From: Chionoecetes opilio
Taxonomy: Eukaryota > Arthropoda > Malacostraca > Decapoda > Majidae
Assembly (NCBI GenBank): GCA_016584305.1
Contig: JACEEZ010021769.1
Coordinates: 234,343 to 298,342, forward strand
Direction: 5' to 3'
Length of the DNA stretch: 64,000 nt
This document shows, one piece after another, positions 11,806 to 22,191 of this stretch; positions within the stretch are counted from its first letter, which is position 1, and every line of letters begins with the position of its first letter. The translations under genes and the position numbers were made by a program. A model generated the notes under the pieces. The model did no database searches. It saw only the letters and a program-made list of their open reading frames with translations, and had not been told where the DNA came from.

Positions 11806-13310
11806 TCTCCTCGCGACACATTATTATTAGGATTTTCATTAGTGGCAATATATTCATTATGAACTGGAATACCACTTTCCTCTAAAACCTCACTTATTGG
11901 TGTGGGCAAGAAAGTGGTTCCTATTCTGGTAATTAATAGGGGTTGTGCATGACTAGGAATACTCTCCTGTTCGACTGTATGGGTATGTGGGATGGGTCCC
12001 ATTATTACCTTACCACCAGCACTAGTGAACATTGAGACGTTATGTATTTTAATGACCTTCCTTAGGCAACGCCCAAAATAATCGGCTCCTATTATTAATT
12101 GGAAAGGTCCATCAACGTCTTTGAAGGTATTACTAACTAGTTTAACACCATTATCCCTCAGCATTTCAGCTGTGTCTTTTAGTCCATGAACAGTTAAACT
12201 GATACCAATATTATTTACTACTACAGCAGCTACCCTACATTTATATCTTCCTAATTGGACTAGGGGTTGAACTATGTCATAGGTTTGAGCCTCATTATTG
12301 GCGAGAAAACCTGATATGGCTATGTTCACTTTATTAATTATGGGTAGTTGTTATAATTCAACTATCTCTCTGCTTATGAAGGATCTTTGTGCACCACTGT
12401 TAAACATCGTCTTTACATTGACTGAATGACCATTATGGCTCACATTCAAATCCGCAGTGGGAATAGCTGCTGAACTACTCTTATTAGTGACTGCCATTTT
12501 AACTACTGTAGAGTTATTATCACTGTTAGGACAAAGAGCGATGTTATGAACAGATTGTTTACATTTCCTACAAGTTATTAAGCTTATAGAGCATGCATTT
12601 GAAGCATGTTTACCACGGAGACAGGTTAGGCAAATACCAAGGCACATTAACCTTTCAACTCTCGTGTAACAATCTGAATAGATATTACATGTGGAGGGCG
12701 TATGTTTCCCCTCACATAAGACACAATCTATTATTCGTACTTCACTAGAAGTCGCCCTGGATATAGGGTTTGTATCTATTATTTAAGTAGGTCTAAGTGG
12801 TTTACTGGTAGGCTGAGAAGTTTTAATCGTAATTACAGGCTGTTTGATTTGCGTATCAGGCGCAGGATAACTACCCACTAACGAGGGATCTTTAAACTCT
12901 GAGGGTGGCTGATATAGCTGATTACCCTCAGGCGTAATAATCGTGATCTCCCTGTGGGGGGGTTCCTGTTCATTACCTTGCAAATTTTGGGTTAAAGAAG
13001 CTTTAGCTGTAGATGGAATATGAGCACACTCCAGTAATCCCTCATATTCAATTACTTTATCGATATATCTTTGACATTCGTGTTCATGATTGATAACACA
13101 TATCTGAATCATTTCTTTATCCCCAGCTTGTCTTAATTGAACTTCATATAGGCAGTACGCCTCCTCATATTTTTCCCATTGCTCATTTATCAATGGTAGA
13201 CCTGTCTTTAAATTAATATAATCAATAGGAATTGCCTTAAATGCGTCCTCACATATATTATAAATCCTTGTGAGCATTGCTAACTTGGCTGATAATGAGT
13301 GCTTAGCCAT
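11806..13310 (-). pseudogene. BEL/Pao gag-protease, one frame with two in-frame stops
   Basis: The ORF starts with an ATG at 13,310 after a 370-base leader. The first ~175 residues (a 'MAKHSLSAKLAML..' N-terminus) fit a BEL gag. After a TAA at 12,783-12,785 the same frame continues into two zinc-knuckle-like Cys/His segments ('CVLCEGKHTPSTC' and 'CLTCLRGKHASNAC..CRKC'). The protease motif follows, 'MFNSGAQRSF', where the family has D-S-G; the Asp codon has become Asn, a G-to-A change. A second TAA at 12,351-12,353 interrupts the protease, which resumes in frame ('LIIGADYF' is typical). The frame runs to the Tc1 insertion. Two stops plus the lost catalytic Asp make it inactive. Confidence 0.85.
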
Positions 13311-13687
13311 GATTTAGTTAATTAACTCAAATAAAATATTAAATGAAAGATTACGTTACTAAAAATATTTGCTAGTTGATAATTAATTATTATATATCCT
13401 AAGTGCTGGAAGCGCCGTTGGCTGGCCTGTCAAGGCTCATAATCCGGCCTATGACCAACCAGCACTTAACTATTACCACTAACTAGTCTACGTAACCTCT
13501 GATGTTATCTACTACCACAGCGTGATGGCATATGGTAGTTGAACAGCTGGGTCATTCTTGACGCCGCGAAACACCCGCCTCCAGCCTCATAACCCGCGGT
13601 TGTGATAGGCTCATAATTACGTCACAATTAACAACCACTTTGAATCACATGAACATCAATATTCCTCTACTCGGGGCACCAATTTGG
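13311..13687 (-). other. BEL/Pao 5' leader with primer-binding-site position
   Basis: This untranslated stretch lies between the 5' LTR and the gag ATG. Directly after the LTR on the minus strand the sequence reads TTGGTGCCCCGAGTAG, the position where a tRNA 3' end would pair to prime reverse transcription. I cannot name the tRNA. The stretch also contains a short imperfect duplication of 'accaaccagcact/gctgg' type. Confidence 0.45.
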
Positions 13688-13765
13688 TGAAATTTATGCT
13701 ACAAACATATTTAATTTGAAGTCCTTACCTAATCAAAACCCATGTTCTATCGCATCGACACATTA
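13688..13765 (-). repeat. 5' LTR of BEL/Pao, inner fragment
   Basis: This matches 8,613-8,695 of the other LTR ('gaaatttatgctacaaac', 'ctatcgcatcgacacatta'). It is cut off by the transposon at 13,766 and resumes at 16,279. The last three bases, TTA, are the target duplication. Confidence 0.85.
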
Positions 13766-16278
13766 CACTGGTTAACAAAATCAAACTTTTTTTTCATATC
13801 ACAGACATAAATAAGCTTTTCTGAACGTATTTTTGATGCTGATTCCAAATCTGGTTACAGTTGTTTTCTAGCACGTATAGTTTTTGAATTATTTTAATTT
13901 TTATTTTATGAAAATCTTCGTAATTTTATGAAAATCTACGGGTGTAATAAATTACATTTCATGCAAATCATTTACTTGTAAGAACTAAAATATACATCAT
14001 ACACTAAATTAATACAACGCAATGAATTGTAAGCAACAAATTTACATCATCAAAGGTCATTGAACATACTTGTAAAGTAAGAATATACACAGTACAAGAT
14101 CTTAAAAGCGTTGAGAGTACGCTTTTCTTTTAAATATTTGGTCTGGATTTTCACGATACAACATCCAACAATGGTCAGCCATCATGCTTTCGTTCCAAAA
14201 TCCTTGGTAGCGAACTTCAATAGTCTGAATGTCTTGGTGAAAGCGTTCCCCTTGCTCGTCACTCACTGCACCAAGGTTTTCGGGAAAGAAATCTAAATGG
14301 GAATGCAGGAAGTGCATTTTTAAAGACATTCGACACTCCATTTCTTTATAAGCATCGAGGAGTTTCTCAACTCAATCCTTATATGCATGAGACTTGTTAT
14401 TTCCCAGAAAGTTTGCGCATATCCATTTGAAAGCCAGCCAAGCTTTCAATTCCAGCGGACTGAGGGCCCGTTGAAATTCCATATCCATTAAAACAACCCT
14501 GATTTGTGGCCCAACAAAAATTCCCCCCTTCAATTTTGCTGCACTAACTTCCGGAAATTTCTTAGAAAGGTATTGGAACCCTTGTGAATTGACTTTACCC
14601 ATTGCTTTAACAAAAATTTTCATTAAACCAAGTTTAATGTGGAGAGGTGGTAGGAAGATCTTTTGGGGATCAACTAAAGGGACAGACTGGACACTGCTTG
14701 TTCCTGGGACATATGTGGACCTTTGTGACCAGTCACGTTTGTTGTAGTGTTCCGTTGTGGCACGACTGTCCCACAGGCAAAGGAAACAACAATATTTTGT
14801 AAATCCTGCTTGCATACCCATTAACATACCTATAACTTTAAGATCTCCGCAAAGGTTCCATTGATGACTGTCGTATTGGATTGCTTTAAGTAGTATATCC
14901 ATATTGTCATATGTCTCTTTTAGATGGACAGAATGGGCAATAGGGATGGATGGCTTTACATTTCCATTATGCAAAAGAACGGCTTTCAGGCTTCTCTGCG
15001 ATGAATCAATGAAGAGACGCCAGTCAGATGCCACATACGTCTGAGACAAGTCTGTGAATAGTCCATGTATATCATGGCAATAACAGAGAGGACCATCTAC
15101 TGTAAAGAATGTTGCTAAATTAAAGTTCCGCTTTCGGTAGTAACTGACACGAACATTTTTTTCAAGTGAATTGTTCTCCTGTAGTCTTGAGGCTAGAAGC
15201 TCTGCTTTCTCTTTAGACAGTGACAAGTCTCTAACAAGATCATTCAAATGTCCTTGGTGAATAGCTTTGGCTCGAAATTTCTACCTTCCGATGTGTAATC
15301 TGGATCTGCAGACGGTCCGGGAACGCCACCAATTGCACCTTCATCACCATCCATGTCATCTTCGATAGAATCTACACCATCATCTGGGGGAATTGGAATG
15401 GGCAATTCTTCACCATGTTGCACTGGTCTACGTGGTGAATCCATGGTTGGATAAACAATCTTGTTTTGTTCTTTGTAGAAAACCTATTATGTTTACACTA
15501 CAAAAATAACAGTCTTCATGATGATCTCTCGACTCCCTCCATATCATGGGTATGGCAAAACGGCATTGAAGCTTTCTTTTGTTCACCCAATCGCGTAATC
15601 CGTTTGAACAAGAAGAACAAATTTGATGTGGCGCCCATGGCTTATCTTGGTCACCTAGGTGGCAATCAAAGTATAGCTTGTATATTTTCTTAAGGTCGGT
15701 TGTAATAGTTCGTCGTTGTAGTTTAGTTGTGAAATTACCACATACATAACAAAACTTGTCTGGGTGATTCTTACATTCTCGAGGCATGCTGATTGATTTG
15801 AGCAAATGTTTCGAAACGAATTAACATCAGCACAGCACTTCACACGACAGTAGCCAGAGGCAGAATGTGCACGCTGTTCTCAGAGACGGGAGGTATCAAT
15901 TGCGCATGTTGCCAGACGTACGATAAGATGCCTGAAATAAATAGAGAAATAAACAGATAAAATAAATAGATAAATTAATACATAGACCAGAATAGACAAG
16001 ACTAGACAAGATAAACCCTATCAAATATTTAAACATTATAACTTTTGCCCATATTTACTCGTAAAACTAAGAAATACATAAGATAAACCCAATAAAATGT
16101 TGAAAAAAGTAGTACTTTGCCGATATAAAATGGTTAAATCTGTGTATTTACATATATGCCTTCAAAATAAAAACTATACGTGCTAAAGAAAATCCAATTG
16201 CAGTTTTGGAATCAGCATCAAAAATGCTATTCAAGCCACACAAAGTTATCTCTGATGAAAAAACTTTGTTGGCCAGTG
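13766..16278 (-). mobile_element. 2.5-kb CACTGG-ended DNA transposon nested in the LTR
   Basis: The left end is CACTGGTTAACAAA and the right end, reverse-complemented, is CACTGGCCAACAAAG. The ends stay similar further in ('tttttgatgctgattcca' and 'agcacgtatagttttt' occur on both sides). The flanks are TTA at 13,763-13,765 and 16,279-16,281. The other LTR has an empty site at about 8,690-8,700. CACTG/CACTA termini with 3-bp duplications are typical of the CMC (EnSpm/Mirage/Chapaev) group, so I place it there tentatively. It carries one minus-strand gene. Confidence 0.85.
14102..15788 (-). pseudogene. Probable transposase of the CACTGG-ended element
   Basis: The protein begins 'MPRECKNHPDKFCYVCG', a zinc-binding N-terminus with further pairs 'CSSC' and 'CYFC'. 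Then come an acidic linker and a long body with 'DWRLFIDSSQRSLKA', 'CGDLKVIGML' and 'CCFLCLWDSR'. It ends with the 'GERFHQDI' and 'QGFWNESMMADHCW' segments, about 520 residues in all. This is a multi-copy arthropod/cnidarian family usually labelled uncharacterised; TIRs and a target duplication around it here indicate a transposase. Damage consists of frameshifts near 15,450 and 15,250 and a TGA at 14,372-14,374. After the TGA the same frame continues for 10 codons to the next Met and on to the end. Candidate catalytic acids are the D of 'DWRLFID' and of 'CGDL', which is an inference. Confidence 0.75.
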
Positions 16279-16950
16279 TTATCCCAGCCAATCAACTAAC
16301 TAGGATACTTATCGGTGGATAGTAGGGTTGCAATGCGGATCAGGGTTTGATTAATACTGCAATGGTCTTGTGATCCGATGTGGTCGCCCGTGTTCAGGGC
16401 CGCCCGTGTATAACAGAGGCGGTGGGCTGGAGGTTGGTTGTTATTGAGACGTCAGTCGGTTATCATACCAAGTAACTTGACGCGGCAATTGTTATCAGTG
16501 TGTTGATTCTTAACACATGTCCTTTGATTTAAACTATATGTACAAAGAGTCTATATACAATTCTTATCAATGTAATCAGATAAGATCAAAGAGATGTTAC
16601 TCTCACGGGAACTGGAATGGTACTGACTTCCCCTGTGTGGTGGCCGCTGCCAGCAGCGGCCACCCCAAATTCCTCGTGTCACCTTTCGGTAGCGAGCAGG
16701 TGGACGGCCACGATTGGTACAAATTTAAAGTACGGCAGCCCATGAGCAGTCGCTCAAAATTAAGGTGCTAATTAGAAAGTGCTAATGCTTAATATTACTG
16801 GGAATGTTCAATTATTCTATCCCAGCACTTATCACTTACTCAAATTACCTTAATATTACCCATTACCATTATAATTATATATATACATCCCTATACACCC
16901 CTATCACGAGCGGAAAATACTTCACTCACAAGGGGGGGGGGGGGGAAACA
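16279..16950 (-). repeat. 5' LTR of BEL/Pao, outer fragment
   Basis: This continues the LTR after the nested transposon and matches about 8,696-9,364. It ends at a long G run followed by 'aaaca', the TGTTT start of the LTR in element orientation. This copy is the cleaner of the two and serves as the reference for the homopolymer inflation seen at left. Confidence 0.85.
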
Positions 16951-17246
16951 AGTTCTTCTCCTCTTCTAAGTGGGTTCTTCTGGAGGTTCCATACTTTCTT
17001 CAACCTGCAAGGAAAAAAACATACACAATTAGAAAGTGATAAAGTAACAATGAGTGTAACGTTTTGCGCAAGGGTTTCTTTCTATTACTGAAGACAAAGT
17101 ACGAGTCAAAAATGGCCAAAAAATGGGTAAAACCCCTAATTTTGAGGTATTTGGGGGTCCAAAACACCATTAAAGTGGGTTTCAACCCCATATATTGTGA
17201 GAGTGTACTTGGCAGAAAGGAATTAATGTGATGTTACCAAGTTTTC
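16951..17246. other. Flank between BEL LTR and inverted-repeat arm
   Basis: I see no gene or known repeat in these ~300 bases. The short ORFs have no recognisable motif. Confidence 0.4.
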
Positions 17247-17396
17247 AATCTTTGTAAGTGCCAAAATAACAATTTTTAAGATATTCAAAAATTCTCAATT
17301 TTGTATGGGTGAAATGGGTTAAATGGCAATGTTTGAATTAGAATCTGACAGTAAAAATCGTTTTTCACAAAGTAGACATCCTAACGAATCCAACGA
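17247..17396. repeat. Inverted-repeat arm, partner of 1-150
   Basis: This is the reverse complement of the window start. See the entry at 1-150. Confidence 0.75.
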
Positions 17397-17404
17397 TACC
17401 TAAT

Positions 17405-17640
17405 TTGCCTTGTTCTAAAGTGTGGAGGGGTCAAGCTAAATTTTTGGCTCTTGGCCGCTCCACTAACCGTGGGCTATACCAATCCGTCGTAAGACTTCTC
17501 GACGTGCCCCGCCGTCATTCCGGACTGCGCTACCAAGGTATGTAAAACTTTCCAATATATCAATGTCCTCGCCGCACGCATGAACAGATTGTACTGTTTC
17601 ATCTAATTAGCCTCCAAATACCTGGAACTCGGTCTTGGGC
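17405..17640 (-). pseudogene. LINE reverse-transcriptase tail fragment (RTE-like)
   Basis: A minus-strand translation contains 'ESFTYLGSAVRNDGG' and 'REVLRRIGIAHG', preceded by 'KTEFQVFGG'. This is the block just after the RT catalytic region in many non-LTR elements ('YLGS...I..RI..A'). Only about 75 codons survive, with stops. The precise clade is uncertain. Confidence 0.65.
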
Positions 17641-17654
17641 CAGGAAACCTCAGG

Positions 17655-18238
17655 TCCCAAAGGCTTTGCCTCTGTGTTTATTTGGCTCTAGTCGGACCTT
17701 ACCTAGACTATGCGGTTCAGTTTTGGATCCCTGTATTATAGGATGGATATAACATTGTTAGAATCAATCCAGAGAAGGATGACTAAAATTATACAGGGGA
17801 TGCGTAACTTTAGTTATGAGTGGAGATTGAAGCTATTAAATTTACACTTACTCGAGAGGCAAGTAACTTACTCAGTAAGGGGCGATCTTATACAAGTTTT
17901 TTAAAGGGTTAAAGGGATACAATAAAGGAGATGTAGGAAGAAAAGGTAAGAAAGGTAAGAAAAGTTCTTACGGCTAGTAATCAGGGTAGAACAAGAAATA
18001 ACGTTGTCAAACTGGAAAAGCGTAATTTAAAATAGAAATAGGGAGAAATTGGTTCAAACACAAATAGGGTGGTAAATTACTGGAATGGACTTAGTCGTCA
18101 GGTAGTTAGTGCGGAGTTAAATAGGGAGTTTTAAAACGAGGCTAGATAATTTTATAGATGGGGATGAAAGGTGAATAGTATTAGGTAGGTAGGTAGTGTT
18201 AAATAACAGGAAATACCACGGGTAGGTATCACGTCCTC
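17655..18238 (+). pseudogene. CR1-like LINE 3' end, copy 1
   Basis: The plus-strand translation matches the copy at 28,000-28,738: 'QRRMTKIIQGMRNFSYE', 'LKLLNLHLLERQ' and 'VRGDLIQVF', then frameshifts. The final 60 bases ('taggtaggtagtgttaaa', 'aggaaatacca') parallel the other copy's 3' tail. A tandem 'aggaagaaaaggtaagaaaggtaag' slip and several stops make this the more decayed copy. It ends exactly where a different LINE fragment starts. Confidence 0.8.
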
Positions 18239-18640
18239 TTGGACCGTAAATCTTCCGAGGATCTAGGCCAGAAAGGGCAAATATAACATCATTACAAAGG
18301 ATCTTAATAACAGGTATAATATAGTAAAAGGATGGAGGAGAAAGAGGAACAAGCCCTTCATTGACCAGAGTGGAAATTTCAGCAAAGGTTTGAGCAAAAT
18401 GTTCAGCTTTAGAAATAGATGAGACAGCTGTGGAGCCATCTGAGTGAAGCATATCAGGGAAAGATGAAGGAGAAATATTGTTAGAGATGTTATTAGCTAG
18501 ATGCCAGAAGTCACGAGAGGAGTTTGAAACAGAACAAATTTGACATTTTCTGTGAATGAGGGAGTTTTATGGTAAGTTGAAGAAAAGATTTGGCATTATT
18601 ACGGGCAGAAATATAAAGGGCATGAAATATGATGTTATAA
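18239..18640 (-). pseudogene. Jockey-like LINE fragment, copy of 38,840-39,240
   Basis: The minus strand encodes the segment between endonuclease and RT: 'DGSTAVSSISKAEHFAQTFA' and 'LSGLDPRKIYGP'. The nucleotide sequence closely follows 38,840-39,240 ('cttccgaggatctaggcc', 'ttacgggcagaaatataa'). It is truncated at both ends. Confidence 0.8.
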
Positions 18641-20539
18641 GGGAAATTTGATGTGTTTCTGCAAGGCTCTTGATTCTGTACTACTTATGGTTGGCTTTAC
18701 GCGTGTAGTACATTGGTGATAATTATTTAGAGAACTTTTGAAGGCTAACTCCTTTGAAGTCATTTATTTCAAAAGAATGTATAGTTCTCAGATACCACTC
18801 GCGCCTCCCATAGAAGTTGAAACTACATAACTTCAAGGATGGCTGTCACAAGATTGCTTAATGAGAGACTCGTGCAGGGAGACTCATGCCTTTCTAATAC
18901 TTAATTTGGAATAGCAAACATGAGAATATGTAAAGCAAGTTCTTCCTTTAGTTTATAGAAACCTGAACAAAGTTTTGTTTTCATATATAAAAACGAAAAG
19001 ACAAACATAAAGTAGTATCAACCTCTAGGGAGACAAATATGGATTCCAGATTCAGGACAAGTGAGGCTGTAAGAATTAACACAGTTTTTACCTGAATATT
19101 ACGAGACTAAAGACCGCGTCCCTCCCGCGCCCCCCAACCACGAGTGGGACATTGAATAACTCTAGATTACCAGAAAGTGCCACAAAACTATCATCAACAT
19201 TGATTGACATTTGATCTATTTCACATTGAATAGGAAAAAGATTGAGACATACTAGTTTGTATTCCCAAAATAATTAAATAAGTATAACGAGGATTAGTGT
19301 TAAAGGATAAAGGTTTTTGATAAATTTCACACCACTGATCACTTGGATTCTTTGATGTCAGAAACAAAGCAACGACGAGAAACAACTGTGTGCCAGTTAC
19401 AGGGAAGCGGAATAATGACAAATTGACGTCTGTAATTTTCCAAGATCATGTTGCCATCAACCAAAAAAACCTGCTGGGGAAAGTACAAATTGTAATTGAC
19501 AAATTCTTCACAAAAATGGCTCATCAACAAATAATAAAGACACACAACATGAACCATCATTTGTCGCCAGTTTTTTCGTCACAGAATTGACAATTTCTCG
19601 TCCTGGCCATAACTTCCTCACATTCCTTTGCTATTACATCATTTCAACTTGATAAATGAAATGGAGGACTTCATATAAACCTCATAAACTGGAAGAGTCC
19701 ATCCAATCAAAACTTTCACATCTTTTTTATTTCTTACACACAACTCTCGAGCCTTTCAAGTCTCTCGCGACCCTCACGCCTCAACGATGTTCTCAACAGT
19801 GTTCACACCATTTTCATATCCAGCGTTGTGCCTACCTAGCCTGTGACCTCTACGCCCTTCACCTCACGTAAACACACACTCAATCTCCTTAGCGCCATAC
19901 AACCATTCGTTGTCTCGCTATCATAACTTTTACTAGTCCATTCCATTCACATCTCACTCACTTCCCTCACGTCAAAACGTCACCTCTTTTTTTCCTGTCG
20001 CCAGTATGTTGGAGGGAAGTGGAGGTGTAGGCTCCAGCTCTTTCATGACTCATTAATATATACCGTTAGGCATTGGCACGTCAAATATCCCGACTAGGCA
20101 ACTCCGCGGCGTTCACTGTTAGCTCAACAACATCCCTCTATTTTTACACCCCGGTGTTAACGGGTATTCAAAGACGAGACATGGCAGTTGCGGTACATGG
20201 TTGTTCATAGCTGAGTGGCTGAGCGACTACAATGACGTCACAGCCTCGCCAGCGAATCGCAATTGTGTCAAAACAAACGTGCCAGCCAATCAGATTGTAT
20301 CTCAAACGTGTCAACCAATCACAAGGCAGCCGCGGCCTGCATTTCCAAGGTTCTTTCCATCTACCTCCAATCCTCCTTCCGCATGAACTTTCAGCTTCGT
20401 CGTCCTCGTACTGATGACCCTACCTACGACACAGTACAGTACATTTCCCCCCGGTGATAGAAAAACCGTGGTCTCACGGTTTATAGGGGATATAGAGATA
20501 TGAACATAACATAGGAGATTATAAGGTGCCGTAAGGGGA
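18641..20539. other. 1.9 kb with no recognised gene
   Basis: The stretch is AT-rich. Minus-strand reading of 19,560-19,250 gives a smooth stretch ('LVDGNMILENYRRQF', 'LPCNWHTVVSRRC'). It has no motif I recognise and is frameshifted near 19,340, so it may be an old TE or gene relic. The rest shows only short random ORFs. Base 20,220 onward has promoter-like words, listed separately. Confidence 0.4.
20220..20330. promoter_or_regulatory. CRE/CCAAT-like cluster (weak)
   Basis: A TGACGTCA palindrome at about 20,233 is followed by 'gccaatcag' and 'accaatcac' within 80 bases, in GC-richer sequence than the surroundings. This resembles a metazoan promoter upstream region, but no TATA box, exon or CpG island is convincingly attached. 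It could equally be the end of a repeat. Confidence 0.2.
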
Positions 20540-21680
20540 AAAAATGAAACTGAATGGGAACACACAAAAATAGAGGAAAATAAACCTATAACCAAAAATG
20601 ACGCATAAATATGGAAAATATTTTTTATTTGGAAAAACAAATATGGAATGAAGAAAGCACCAAGGAGAAAATATGAGAAAATACACAAAAGCAGAGATAA
20701 ACCGTACCAAAGGAGAAAATATGAGAAAATCACCCAAAAATGGAAATATATAAATCACACCAAGGAGAATATACGTGAAGAAATCACCCAAAAATGTAAA
20801 TTGAAATAAACCACAGCAAAGGAGAATATACGTGAAAAAATCACCCAAAAATGTAAATAGAGAAATAGCACCAAGTAAACAATATGAGAAAATCACTCAG
20901 AAATGGGAATAGATAAATCACACCAAAGGAGAATATAATGAGTTAATCACTCACAACTGTAGAAATATAAACACCAAAGGAGAAAATATGTACGCATGAG
21001 TTAACCACTTTGCCACTGAGGAGAGTAGTGGACCGAAAATAAGTTGAGACGATATTTGTTAATCAACCAAAAATGGAAATAGAGAAATCACACCAAATAT
21101 ATAATATATGATAAGTTAACCACCCTGGCAAGTAGCGGACTGAAATAAGCAGAGACCATTTGAGTTAACCACGCAGGCACACAGTCGTGGACTGAAAATA
21201 AGCTGAACACTACTTAGTTAACCACTCAAGCACGCAGGCAAGTCGTGGACTGAAAATAAGCTGAGACGACATATGCAAAAGATAAGCATGGGAACCAAAA
21301 ATCACAAAAGTACGCAAAAATTACATCATTGGTCTTGATAAACCGTATACAATAACAAAAGTGGAAATTATGACCCAAAGATTCCACATCAGTGGTCTTC
21401 AAAACAGTATACAATATCAAAAGTGGAAATTATGACCCAAAGATTCCATATCGGTGGTCTTGAGAAAACGTATACAATATCAAAAGTGGAAATGTTGACC
21501 CAAAGATTCCATATCAGTGGTCTTGAGAGCAGTATACACTATCAAAAGTGGAAATTATGACCCAAAAATTCCATATCAGTGGTCTTCAAAGCAGTATATA
21601 ATATATCAAAGTGGAAATTATGACCAAAAGATTCCAGATCTAAGGTCTTCAAAGCAGTATACCAAAGTAGAAAAAGAGAA
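20540..21680. repeat. Minisatellite cluster, three related-length arrays
   Basis: Three successive arrays have units of roughly 65-70 bases. At 20,600-21,000 the unit is 'caccaaaggagaatata..gaaaatcacccaaaaatg'. At 21,000-21,270 it is 'gagttaaccac..cgtggactgaaaataagctgag'. At 21,290-21,680 it is 'ggtcttcaaagcagtata..caaaagtggaaattatgac'. The units differ in sequence but share length. Continuous minus-strand ORFs here (for example the hydrophobic one at 20,519-20,896) are products of the repeat. Confidence 0.8.
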
Positions 21681-22191
21681 CCAAAATGATGCGCGTAACT
21701 TACACACCAGTGTCACAACAGACATAAAAATGAGGATCTACACCTTGTCAAAGACACGCTGAAGCTCATACAGTCGAACAACCAGTAAGGAGATGAGTCT
21801 GCAGATCCTAAAACCAAACCAGCCGAAAGCACTGTCTAGCCAACGAAGAAGAGATGAGTGTGGAGGCGTTGCCGATGGGCGTGGGCGTATGCGTGGGCGG
21901 CGGGGCGCTCAGAAAGACCCAGCCGAGGTGGGCGACAAGCCGCAGGAGGGCGTGTGGGCGCGCGGTGACGGCCACGAGGCAGGCCGCGGGAGAGATGAGG
22001 CGGGGGGGCGAGCAGGCGAGCGCCGGAAAGACGAGGAGGCAGGCCAGGTGAGGAGTGGGCGGGGCGATAAGCCGTCGCGTCGGCCCGACCTGACCCATGA
22101 GGGTGGCCGTGACTCAGCCAGGGAGGGCAGAGCGTGAGGTTGCGGCGGCGGGCGGCAGGCCTCGTCGCCTGAGGGCCCGTGAGGGGTCAAA
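21681..22191. other. GC-rich island-like stretch
   Basis: From about 21,850 to 22,180 GC content rises sharply with many CpGs. ORFs are open on both strands simply because stops are rare. The plus-strand translation is a Gly/Arg/Asp-rich string without a domain. This could be a CpG-island-like promoter or a GC-rich repeat end; I support no gene. Confidence 0.3.

Larger units (their letters stand above)
8613..16950 (-). mobile_element. Defective BEL/Pao LTR retrotransposon with nested insertions
   Basis: The element reads on the minus strand: 5' LTR at right (13,688-16,950, interrupted), leader (13,687-13,311), gag-protease (13,310-11,806), integrase-proximal pol (10,389-about 9,600), polypurine tract (9,365-9,380), 3' LTR at left (8,613-9,364). 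BEL/Pao pol normally runs protease-RT-RNase H-integrase. Here RT and RNase H are missing, and the integrase stops at the start of its catalytic core. A Tc1 element and a CACTGG-ended transposon sit inside. After subtracting the 2.5-kb insertion the two LTRs are about 752 and 747 bases. No convincing target-site duplication is visible, perhaps because the left flank is noisy. Confidence 0.85.

Noticed and set aside
1..17396. A Maverick/Polinton virus-like transposon, from the 17-kb spacing and inverted arms
   Set aside because: No DNA polymerase B, packaging ATPase, capsid or Polinton integrase is present. The interior is BEL/Pao plus nested transposons, and the only integrase is of BEL type.
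19221..19560. Host gene on the minus strand
   Set aside because: The translation reads smoothly for ~70 codons but has no recognised domain, no splice sites I trust, and a frameshift. Kept only as a note.
20519..20896. Hydrophobic membrane protein on the minus strand
   Set aside because: Its Phe/Leu/Ile-rich repeats follow the ~66-bp minisatellite period.
21793..22137. 114-codon Gly/Arg-rich plus-strand gene
   Set aside because: GC-rich island with open frames on both strands and no domain or splice context.
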